Shown: positions 57,365-64,000 of the stretch, one piece after another | How positions within the stretch are numbered: the first letter of the stretch is position 1 | Layout: the number at the start of each line of letters is the position of its first letter | NCBI RefSeq assembly: GCF_016583575.1 | Contig: NZ_NRRG01000016.1 | Location: forward strand, 1 to 64,000 | Reading direction: 5' to 3' | Source: Thiocystis violacea | GTDB taxonomy: Bacteria; Pseudomonadota; Gammaproteobacteria; Chromatiales; Chromatiaceae | Length of the DNA: 64,000 nt | Translations under genes and position numbers: made by a program | Notes under the pieces: generated by a model | The model's database searches: none | Told to the model about the DNA's origin: nothing | What the model saw: the letters and a program-made list of their open reading frames with translations, nothing else

Positions 57365-58114
57365 TCAGGCCCCGGCCGCGCCCTTGGGATCGCGGACATA
57401 GATGGCCTTGTGCGGCCCGCGCCCGATCATCCGCTCCTCCAGATCGAAGAGCTGGATCGCCTTGAGCAGACCGCTGAGCTTGGCGTACCCATAGTTGCGC
57501 GAGTCGAACTCCGGGCTGCGCTTGGCGATGGCCGAACCGACCGGCCCCAAGGCGGCCCAACCCGTGTCGTCGGCGGCGCTGTCGAGGGCATGACGCAGGA
57601 GGGCCACCAGCTTGACGTCGTGCTTGAGTTCCTTCCCGCTCTTGCGCGTGGAGGAATCACCGCCAGCCGCATACTCGCGCAGCACCTCGGTGAAGACGAA
57701 CTTGTCGCAGGCCGCCACGAAGGGCTCGGGGGTCTTCTGCTCGCCGAATCCATAGACCGTCATGCCCGACTCGCGCAGCCGCGAGGCCAGACGGGTGAAG
57801 TCGCTGTCGCTGGAGACGATGCAGAACCCCTCGAAGTTGCGCGAATAGAGCAGGTCCATGGCGTCGATCATCATGGCCCCATCGGTGGAGTTCTTGCCCT
57901 TGGTGTAGCGGAACTGCTGGATGGGCTGGATCGAATAGCGCAGGAGCGTCTCCTTCCAGGCCCCGAGATTGGGCAGGGTCCAGTCCCCATAGATGCGCTT
58001 GACGTGCGCGGTGCCGTATTTGGCGATTTCGGCCAAGAGGCCCTCGACGATGCTCGCCTGGGCGTTATCGGCATCGATCAGTACCGCGAGCTTCAGATTG
58101 TCGGTCTGGGTCAT
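57365..58114 (-). CDS. NYN-domain ribonuclease with C-terminal OST-HTH/LOTUS domain
   Basis: A 249-residue protein. The NYN domain (about 8-150) is a PIN-like RNase fold with acidic residues in AVLIDADNAQA, STDGAMMIDAMDLLYS and VSSDSDFTRLASRLRE. The C-terminal part (about 165-245; GWAALGPVGSAIAKRSPEF, NYGYAKLSGLLKAIQLF) matches the OST-HTH (LOTUS) domain, which binds RNA. The combination suggests a sequence- or structure-specific ribonuclease. Start at ATG 58114 (AGGA upstream) is preferred to ATG 58129. It begins a co-directional trio with tatD and tcdA. Confidence 0.85.
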   Translation of the reverse strand: MTQTDNLKLAVLIDADNAQASIVEGLLAEIAKYGTAHVKRIYGDWTLPNLGAWKETLLRYSIQPIQQFRYTKGKNSTDGAMMIDAMDLLYSRNFEGFCIVSSDSDFTRLASRLRESGMTVYGFGEQKTPEPFVAACDKFVFTEVLREYAAGGDSSTRKSGKELKHDVKLVALLRHALDSAADDTGWAALGPVGSAIAKRSPEFDSRNYGYAKLSGLLKAIQLFDLEERMIGRGPHKAIYVRDPKGAAGA

Positions 58115-58154
58115 GGGTCCTGGTTCCATGGTTCATGAAAAACGCCTGGTTCGA

Positions 58155-58174
58155 CCGCTCCCCTTATGGAGCGG
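58155..58174 (-). terminator. Terminator after the DUF2058 gene
   Basis: CCGCTCC (58155-58161) and GGAGCGG (58168-58174) form a perfect seven-base stem, four bases after the stop on the minus strand. A GTTTTT run follows about 14 bases later. Confidence 0.55.
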
Positions 58175-58177
58175 GCC

Positions 58178-58717
58178 TCACCACATGAGATCGTCCGGCA
58201 CCTGGAAGTCCGCGTAGGGATCGTCCGCGCTCGCCTCCTCCGTGGGCCGGTTGAACACCAGCACCAGGGAGGCCTCGCGGGCCATGACCCGTTCGGCGAT
58301 CTCGGCCGGGATCACCTCGTAGAAGGCATCCTGGCGCACGATCGCGAGCTTTCCGGAGACCAGTCTGGCGTGTTGCTCCTTGCTGACATGGATGCGCTTG
58401 AGGGTGTTCCCATCCGTGAAGTTGTAGGCCAGATCACCGCCGTCGCGCACCACCCGGTGAACGTGGATGAGCTGACGGATCTCGTTCTCCGCCGCGCGCA
58501 GCGCCGCCTCTTCCTGACGCTTGCGATTCAACTCGCGATCGCGCGTCGCCTTCTCGGTCTGGGCGCGCTGGGCGGCCTGACGTGCTTCCTGTTCGGCCGG
58601 CGAGACCAGTTGACCCGTCTGCTTGACCTGCTTGCGCTTCGTCGTGCGTGTCTGCTTGAGCTTCTGCTCATTGACCAGGCCCGCCTTGAGGAGCTGTTCT
58701 TGGAGTGAGTTACCCAC
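58178..58717 (-). CDS. DUF2058 (YaiL-like) protein
   Basis: A 179-residue soluble protein, the usual size for the family. It starts GNSLQEQLLKAGLVNEQKLK, then has a Lys/Arg/Glu-rich coiled segment (about 30-90) and a C-terminal domain (YNFTDGNTLKRIHVSKEQHA, EVIPAEIAERVMARE). The start is a GTG at 58717, placed by homology to the family N-terminus (MGNSLQEQL), with GGAG nine bases upstream. In other gammaproteobacteria the family is associated with nucleoid or ribosome function, but no role is established. Confidence 0.88.
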   Translation of the reverse strand: MGNSLQEQLLKAGLVNEQKLKQTRTTKRKQVKQTGQLVSPAEQEARQAAQRAQTEKATRDRELNRKRQEEAALRAAENEIRQLIHVHRVVRDGGDLAYNFTDGNTLKRIHVSKEQHARLVSGKLAIVRQDAFYEVIPAEIAERVMAREASLVLVFNRPTEEASADDPYADFQVPDDLMW

Positions 58718-59087
58718 GAGGAGGTTCTCCGGAATAGAGTTCGGGATGGAAAGGCCGCCTGGCATCGCCGGGTGGCGGATCACGCCGAGCCACGCGGGAT
58801 GGCGCCCGGACATCGATCGACGCACTGGCATGCCGACAGGATCCAACAGCCGGGGGTTCGAGGCAAGTCCGCCCCGTCGCGCACCGGCGTTCAAGCACGA
58901 CTTTGTCCCCGAGCACTCCTGACGGTTACAATCGGCCCGCCGAGAATCACGAGCCAATCCTCGCCGGGGAGTCGAGCGATCCCCCGGCTCCGGCTTGGCG
59001 CGGCACCGCATCCCTGGGTTGCCTGGCCGATGCCCGCGGCGATCCAATCAACCCATCCCGATACGCCACATCCCATGGAGTGAATTC
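58718..59087. other. Divergent region between the DUF2058 and ompH genes
   Basis: A 370-base gap. It carries a candidate promoter for ompH (58903-58932). No small gene, tRNA or repeat was found; a GGTTCGA stretch near 58855 has no tRNA arms around it. Confidence 0.5.
58903..58932 (+). promoter_or_regulatory. Sigma-70-type promoter of ompH
   Basis: TTGTCC (58903-58908) and TACAAT (58927-58932) are 18 bases apart, giving a start near 58940 and a leader of about 150 bases before the ATG. Confidence 0.45.
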
Positions 59088-59603
59088 ATGACCCGTCCGT
59101 TTCTGTTCGTCGCGCTGATCCTCGGTCTGATCCTGCCGGTCCAGGCGTCGAGCAATAGCAGTGTCGGCTTCGTCGATATGCAAAAGGTTCTGGAGGAAAG
59201 CAAGCTCGGTAAGCGCCTGCAGGAGCAACTGCGCAAGGACTTCGAGCCCCGCGCCAAGGTTCTGGCCGGGGAAGAGCAAGAAATCAACAAGATGCAGCAG
59301 GAGCTGGCGAAGGACAAGCCATTGATGAGCAACGACCAGGTCGCCAAGAAGGAAAAGGAAATCCAGGGCCGTATCGAGGCTTACCAAAAGAAGGCGCTCC
59401 CGGTCCAGCAGGATCTGATGAAGACGCAGCAGGAAAAGGGTCGGGAGATCGTCGGTCCCGCGCGGGAAGCCGTGAAGACGATCGCCAAGAAAAAGAAGCT
59501 CGGCATGGTGTTCGAGCGCGGCGCCGGAGGTCTGATCTACACGGACGAGGGGCTGGACATCACCGGGGACGTGATCAAGCAATTGGACGCGACGACCAAG
59601 TAG
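59088..59603 (+). CDS. OmpH/Skp-family periplasmic chaperone
   Basis: A 171-residue precursor with a signal peptide (about 1-20, PFLFVALILGLILPVQAS). After it come NSSVGFVDMQKVLEESKLGKRL, a long charged coiled coil (about 45-120) and a short beta part (LGMVFERGAGGLIYTDEG, DITGDVIKQL). Skp trimers hold unfolded outer-membrane proteins. GGAG lies seven bases before the ATG. Skp normally stands between bamA and lpxD; here it stands alone, so it may be a paralogue. Confidence 0.88.
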   Translation: MTRPFLFVALILGLILPVQASSNSSVGFVDMQKVLEESKLGKRLQEQLRKDFEPRAKVLAGEEQEINKMQQELAKDKPLMSNDQVAKKEKEIQGRIEAYQKKALPVQQDLMKTQQEKGREIVGPAREAVKTIAKKKKLGMVFERGAGGLIYTDEGLDITGDVIKQLDATTK

Positions 59604-59633
59604 CGGACTCCAGCGCGGACCCTGCCTAGCGAT

Positions 59634-59656
59634 CATGGCGGCACCGTGCCGCCATG
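59634..59656 (+). terminator. Terminator-like hairpin after ompH
   Basis: CATGGCGGCA (59634-59643) and TGCCGCCATG (59647-59656) pair perfectly over ten bases with a CCG loop, 30 bases after the stop. There is no T-tract. Confidence 0.5.
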
Positions 59657-59667
59657 TGACCGGACTG

Positions 59668-59695
59668 TTTCAGGTGGCGGCCCCTGGGGTATACT
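59668..59695 (+). promoter_or_regulatory. Possible promoter for the DUF465 gene
   Basis: TTTCAG (59668-59673) and TATACT (59690-59695) are 16 bases apart. The -35 is weak. The -10 context GGGTATACT also occurs before dedD. Confidence 0.3.
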
Positions 59696-60045
59696 CCGGC
59701 CGCCTTGGGCGTTCCGCGCCGCCGCCTGGTGGGCATGGGAAACGCCGCCGAATCAAACGATGCGAGCAACCTGATGTTCACGCGGGCCGGTTCCGGTTTT
59801 CAACGGCGCGGTGAGTATCCGGCCTCGGGACGCGCCCGCGATGGCTGACTCATGGAGAGGCCGACGACGGCGAGCGCCCCAGTCCCGAGCCGAGCCGTCC
59901 CCGCGGCATCCGCTGGTCGCGCCGCGTCCGTTCAGGATCGACGACCAGGATGGGTGGCCGTCGCCCAAGCTCGAACTCACTCTTAATCCATCTTGACCGC
60001 GCGCGTTGGACGCGTGGCGGCCTCCGTCAATGAGGAGCGGACCAC

Positions 60046-60282
60046 ATGCTTGGTGAATCACACGACCTGCTTCACGAGTTCCCCGATCTGGAGCAGAAAA
60101 TCGCGAACCTGAGGGCGGACAACCCGGAGTTCGCGGAGATCATGGACCAGTACGATGGGCTGGATGCGCGCGTGCGTAGCATCGAGGAGCTTGGCACGCC
60201 GGTCGCCGATGAAACCATCGAGGATCTGAAGAAGGAGCGCCTCCTCCTCAAGGATACGCTCTACGCCATGCTCCGGGCCTGA
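60046..60282 (+). CDS. DUF465/YdcH family small protein
   Basis: A 78-residue, mostly helical protein with the family pattern: HDLLHEFPDLEQKIANLRAD at the start, FAEIMDQYDGLDARVRSIE, and LKKERLLLKDTLYAML at the end. The whole chain should form a helical hairpin. GAGGAG stands eight bases before the ATG. Function is unknown. Confidence 0.9.
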   Translation: MLGESHDLLHEFPDLEQKIANLRADNPEFAEIMDQYDGLDARVRSIEELGTPVADETIEDLKKERLLLKDTLYAMLRA

Positions 60283-60587
60283 ACCGACCATCGAGACCGG
60301 ACTCGACAAGGGTCCGGACGGCTCGGGGACGCGCCCGCATCGATCAGGATCTCCTCCTCGATCGAGGGTTGGTCCCTGGCACGGAAAGCCGGGTGCGAAC
60401 CGCTGTCACGATCGGCGCCGCCGCTCGAAAACGGGCCTCGCGGACCCGGATCGCTCGCGCCCTCTAGCCCAGGATCCGGCGAGCCCCACGTCCGGCACGG
60501 AACCCCCAAGCGCGATGTCCCGCCACGGGCGCCTCCTCGGGCCGTCCCGGTCGCCGAAACCAACATCCTTGAGGGCCGTGTTTCGCC
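60283..60587. other. Intergenic region before the GloC-like gene
   Basis: A 305-base G+C-rich gap. CCGGAC (60297-60302) and GTCCGG (60312-60317) could form a weak terminator for the DUF465 gene. Nothing else is supported. Confidence 0.4.
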
Positions 60588-61220
60588 GTGCATTTCCAGA
60601 TCCTTCCAGTAACCCCCTTCCAGCAGAACTGCACCCTGTTCTGGTGCGACCGAACGCGCCGCGCGGCCATCATCGATCCTGGTGGCGACCCGGACCGCAT
60701 CGACGCCCTGCTCGCCAAGCTCTCACTTGAGCCGGAGCGCATCCTGCTCACCCATGGGCACCTGGATCACGTCGGCGCGAGCGCCGAGCTGGCGCGTCGC
60801 CATGGCCTCCCGATCCTCGGCCCGCACCCGGACGATGCCTTTCTGATCCACGCCCTGCCGGAGCAATGCCGGATGTTCGGCTTCCCGCCGGTCGAGGACT
60901 TCGAGCCGGACCAGTGGCTTCAACCCGGCGACCAGGTCGAGGTCGGCCTGGAGCGGCTCGACGTCATTCATTGCCCTGGCCACACACCGGGTCATCTGGT
61001 GTTCCTAGATACCGAGAGTCGGCTCGCCCAGGTCGGCGACGTACTCTTCCGTGGTTCGATCGGGCGGACGGATTTTCCGCGCGGCAACCATCAACAACTC
61101 ATCGACTCGATTCAGCGGCGGCTCTTCCCGCTCGGCGACGACATCCGCTTCATCCCAGGTCACGGACCCATGTCGACGTTCGGCGAGGAGAGACGCAGCA
61201 ACCCCTACGTCGGTGGATAG
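60588..61220 (+). CDS. Metallo-beta-lactamase-fold hydrolase, GloC/YcbL type
   Basis: A 210-residue protein like type II glyoxalases, which hydrolyse S-lactoylglutathione. It begins FQILPVTPFQQNCTLFWCD and has the metal motif LLTHGHLDHVGA, with further ligands in CPGHTPGHLVF, GDVLFRGSIGRTDF and FIPGHGPMST. It lacks the C-terminal domain of GloB, hence the GloC type. The start is a GTG at 60588, chosen from the N-terminal homology; the upstream GAGG is too far for a normal site. The DUF349 gene begins 21 bases later. Confidence 0.88.
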   Translation: MHFQILPVTPFQQNCTLFWCDRTRRAAIIDPGGDPDRIDALLAKLSLEPERILLTHGHLDHVGASAELARRHGLPILGPHPDDAFLIHALPEQCRMFGFPPVEDFEPDQWLQPGDQVEVGLERLDVIHCPGHTPGHLVFLDTESRLAQVGDVLFRGSIGRTDFPRGNHQQLIDSIQRRLFPLGDDIRFIPGHGPMSTFGEERRSNPYVGG

Positions 61221-61241
61221 GCAAAGATTCGCGGAGCTGAC

Positions 61242-64000
61242 ATGCTATTCCAGCGCTTTCTCAAGCGGCTCAAGCCGAACGGCGACGAGACCAGGCCGGC
61301 GGTCGTTCAGCCGACGGCCAAGTCCAGAAACCAGGACGCCCTGAACGAGCAGGCGTCGAGCCACCCGGAAGCCTCCCAACGCCGCGCCGCCCTGTTAAAG
61401 GTCGACGATCCCTCGCTCGTCGCCCGGATCCTGACCCAGGATCCGGACGCGGATGTTCGCGAGGCCGCAGCGGCCCGTTTTCGCGATCTCCTGTGCGAGC
61501 CACTGTCCGGCGAGGGCGTGCTGGAACCCTTGCTCGATGGTCTCGCCCGGATCGAGGATTCCGCGTCGCTGGAACGAATCGCCACGCGGGGGCATCGACC
61601 CGAGATCCGCCGCGCGGCCATCGAGCGCCTGCATTCGCCCGCGATCCTCGCGGATCGGGCGGTTCAGGATCCGCTGGCGGCGAACCGCGCCCTGGCGATC
61701 GAGCGTCTTGAGGACAAGGCCGCGCTCGAGGAGGTCGCGCGCCGCATCGGCAAGAAGGACAAGCACGTCTATCGCACGGCGCGCGAGAAGCTGCGTCTGA
61801 TCGCCGAGCAGGAAGAGCTTCCGCGCCGGATCCGCGAGCAGTGCGAGGAGATCCTCGCCAAGATCGAACGGCTGGGACGGCTCGGCCAATGGGCGCAGGA
61901 TCGTGCCCTGCTGGAGCACCTGGATCGCCAATGGGCCGGTCTCCAGGACCATGCCGACCCCGAATCGCGGGCACGCTTTCAATCCGAGCGCGAACGCTTT
62001 CTCGCGGCCCATGAGGCGCACGCCCGCGAAAACACGACCCAAATCGCCGAGCGGGAGGCTGGGGAGGCGGTTCGGGCGAAAGCCGAGGCCCTGCTCGAAG
62101 CGTTCGCCCAACTCCAGGGTCAACAGGATGAAGAGACGCTGACCGCCGAAGGCGAGCGTCTTGCGGCGGCCTGGGAAGCCCTGCCGGCCAAACACCGGGC
62201 CGCGCTTGAGCCGCGCTATCGGGAACTCACGCGGGCGACCCACGCGGCCCGCCAGACCTTCGCCAGCCAACGCGACCTGGCGGGGCGCCTGAGCAAGACG
62301 GCGACCAGGATCGAGCGGATGCTCGGCGAGTCCAAGCCACTGGACCAGAAAAAGGCCAGACAACTGCTCGACCAGGGCGGCGAGTTGCTCGCCCAAGCGT
62401 CGGACGCGGATTCAGCCCAGGCGTTCCAGGCACTCGCGGAACGACTGGAGACACGCCTGCACAACCAGCGCAAACACGCCGAGCAGCGACTCCAGCCGTT
62501 TTCCGAACGACTCGCGGAGTTGGAGACACACCTGGCCGAGGGCGAACTCAGGAAGGCGGACCCACTCTATCAAAGCCTCTTGGCTGGACTGGAGGTGATC
62601 CAGACCAGCGGCATCCGTCCGAGTGAGACGGCCGGATTCGCCCAGCGGTTGCGCGCGCTGGCCCCCCGGCTCCGGGAGCTTCAGAACTGGCGACGCTGGG
62701 GCGCCGATCAGCATCGCGAGGGGCTCTGCGCCGACATGGAGGCATTGATCGAGCAGGAGCTTCCACTCGACATCCTGGCCGAGCGACTTCATGCATTCCA
62801 GATGGACTGGAAGGGGCTCGACAAGACCGGATCCCCGGCCAATCAGGCCCTTTGGGAGCGCTTCCATCAAGCCTCCGAGACCGTCTACGCCCGTTGCCGG
62901 CCCCACATGGAGGCTTTGGCCGTCGAACGCGAGACGAATCGGATCGCCCGCGAACAGGCCTGCGAGCGGATCGAGGACTTCCTGTCCAAGGTCGATTGGG
63001 AACATGTGGACTGGAAAAAGACCCTGCACGCCGAGCGCGACATGCGCCAGGGCTGGGCGGCCATCGGCGCGACCGAGGGACGCGCGCGCAAGCAACTGGA
63101 ACGCCGCTTCCACCAATCGCTGCGCCGACTGGACCAACGGCTGGACGCCGAGCGCAAGCGCAATCAGGCGCACAAACTGGACCTGATCGAGCAGGTGCGC
63201 GCCCTGGCCGAGCAACCCGATCTCGAGGACGCCATCGAACGGACCAAGGCCCTGCAACGCGAATGGCACACCACGGTTCCCGCGCGTCAGAAGGACGAGA
63301 ACAAACTCTGGCAGCGCTTCCGCGCCGCCTGCGATGCCGTCTTCGAACGTCGCGCCACGCGGCAACAGGCGCATGTCCATGAGCTGGAGGAAAACCTCGC
63401 GACGCGCGAGGCGATCTGCGCCGAGGCCGACGAACTGGCCGCGAGCGAACGGGATCCGAGGCGTCTCGCCGCCGCCCGGCGTGAATTGATCGAACGCTGG
63501 CGTGCCGCCGAGTCCCTGCCCGTGCCCCGCCAGTCGGCCGGTCCATTGGCCCAACGCTGGCAACACTGCCAGGCGGCGCTGGAGCAGCGCCACGAGGCCG
63601 CCGAGCACAGGCGGCGCCTGGACGCACTCAATCTGCTGCGCCGGCAAGCCGAGCTATGCGAACGGCTGGAACTCGGTCTGCTCGGAGAAACCGACGAAGG
63701 GTTGACGCCGGAAGCGGCGCGCCAAACCTGGGCGACCCTGCCGACCCAAGCGGATACCGGGCTTCAACGCGCCATCGAGGCACGGTTGGAACTGGCCATG
63801 GCCGCCGCCGAGGATCCGGCCAAGCTCCAGGCGATACGTCAGTCCTTCGCGACGAACCGCGAGCGGCTCGAACGTCTCTGTCTCCAGCTTGAAATCATCG
63901 CGGGAGTCGAGACGCCACCGGAATTCGCCCAGCAGCGGCTGGAATATCAGGTCGCCCGTCTCGCCGAGCGCATGGTCGAGGGCGAGGAGGATCCGCTTCG
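61242..64000 (+). CDS. Large DUF349-repeat protein, cut by the window edge
   Basis: An open frame of at least 919 codons with no stop before the right edge. The N-terminal part (about 40-190) looks like HEAT-type helical repeats (DADVREAAAARFRDLL, PEIRRAAIERLHSP). The rest is a long Glu/Arg/Ala/Gln-rich helical protein with several DUF349-type repeats, recognisable by the W...LW.RF pattern (for example ALWERFHQASETVY, KLWQRFRAACDAVF) and by VDWKKTLHAERDMRQGW. No signal peptide or membrane segment is seen. GGAG is seven bases before the ATG. DUF349 proteins are large, cytoplasmic and uncharacterised. Confidence 0.85.
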   Translation, partial: MLFQRFLKRLKPNGDETRPAVVQPTAKSRNQDALNEQASSHPEASQRRAALLKVDDPSLVARILTQDPDADVREAAAARFRDLLCEPLSGEGVLEPLLDGLARIEDSASLERIATRGHRPEIRRAAIERLHSPAILADRAVQDPLAANRALAIERLEDKAALEEVARRIGKKDKHVYRTAREKLRLIAEQEELPRRIREQCEEILAKIERLGRLGQWAQDRALLEHLDRQWAGLQDHADPESRARFQSERERFLAAHEAHARENTTQIAEREAGEAVRAKAEALLEAFAQLQGQQDEETLTAEGERLAAAWEALPAKHRAALEPRYRELTRATHAARQTFASQRDLAGRLSKTATRIERMLGESKPLDQKKARQLLDQGGELLAQASDADSAQAFQALAERLETRLHNQRKHAEQRLQPFSERLAELETHLAEGELRKADPLYQSLLAGLEVIQTSGIRPSETAGFAQRLRALAPRLRELQNWRRWGADQHREGLCADMEALIEQELPLDILAERLHAFQMDWKGLDKTGSPANQALWERFHQASETVYARCRPHMEALAVERETNRIAREQACERIEDFLSKVDWEHVDWKKTLHAERDMRQGWAAIGATEGRARKQLERRFHQSLRRLDQRLDAERKRNQAHKLDLIEQVRALAEQPDLEDAIERTKALQREWHTTVPARQKDENKLWQRFRAACDAVFERRATRQQAHVHELEENLATREAICAEADELAASERDPRRLAAARRELIERWRAAESLPVPRQSAGPLAQRWQHCQAALEQRHEAAEHRRRLDALNLLRRQAELCERLELGLLGETDEGLTPEAARQTWATLPTQADTGLQRAIEARLELAMAAAEDPAKLQAIRQSFATNRERLERLCLQLEIIAGVETPPEFAQQRLEYQVARLAERMVEGEEDPL

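Larger units (their letters stand above)
59604..60045. other. Intergenic region between ompH and the DUF465 gene
   Basis: A 442-base gap with a strong hairpin (59634-59656) and a TATACT element (59690-59695). A 37-codon frame from 59736 and other short frames lack supporting signals. I recognise no RNA gene or riboswitch. Confidence 0.5.

Noticed and set aside
58770-58870. tRNA-like GGTTCGA stretch near 58855
   Set aside because: No T-stem complement, acceptor stem or anticodon arm could be built around it.

Overview
This window is an ordinary, gene-dense chromosomal segment of a high-G+C gammaproteobacterium. Gene content and order fit a purple sulfur bacterium (Chromatiales/Chromatiaceae) best. 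That assignment is an inference from synteny, base composition and protein sequence; no photosynthesis or sulfur-oxidation gene lies in the window. I found no insertion sequence, prophage, CRISPR array, rRNA or tRNA.

Layout. 1-1820 holds a lower-G+C gene for a membrane GGDEF/EAL protein whose GGDEF motif is degenerate and whose EAL domain stops half way. 2028-9772 (+) holds a double-length fused UvrA, a divergent chemoreceptor-like protein and ybaK. 28484-9825 (all -) is a long run: leuC-leuD-leuB-asd-fimV-truA-trpF-trpB-trpA-accD-folC-dedD-cvpA-purF-metZ and a COG4255 protein. It closely parallels the leuC...metZ block of pseudomonads, with trpB and trpA inserted after trpF. 31412-28709 (-) carries a MagIII-like DNA glycosylase, a small methyltransferase and serS. 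31501-33841 (+) is a two-gene unit of unknown function: a von Willebrand factor A (VWA) membrane protein and a membrane-anchored coiled-coil protein.

46348-33857 (-) is the envelope-stress and RNA/membrane maintenance block: rpoE-rseA-rseB-rseC-mucD-lepA-lepB-DUF4845-rnc-era-recO-pdxJ, with nadB divergent, as in Pseudomonas. It is extended here by a GlgC homologue that has lost catalytic residues and a small MshEN-like protein. A good sigma-E-type promoter precedes rpoE. 48276-54042 holds a Cys-rich small protein and a divergent pair that looks like a reversible protein-acylation module (Pat-type acyl-CoA synthetase/GNAT and an HDAC-family deacetylase), then a photolyase. 54385-64000 holds a KamA-family radical SAM enzyme behind a structured leader, an RNA-processing trio (NYN/OST-HTH, TatD, TcdA), a DUF2058 protein, OmpH/Skp, a DUF465 protein, a GloC-like hydrolase and the start of a large DUF349 protein that runs off the right edge.

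Leads most worth following: the catalytically degenerate GlgC with its MshEN-like neighbour (33857-35517), the VWA/coiled-coil pair (31501-33841), the asymmetric UvrA fusion (2028-7604), and the KamA homologue with altered substrate residues and a hairpin-rich leader (54125-55716). Nothing was computed; all domain calls, motif comparisons and start choices come from reading the sequence and from family knowledge recalled from memory.
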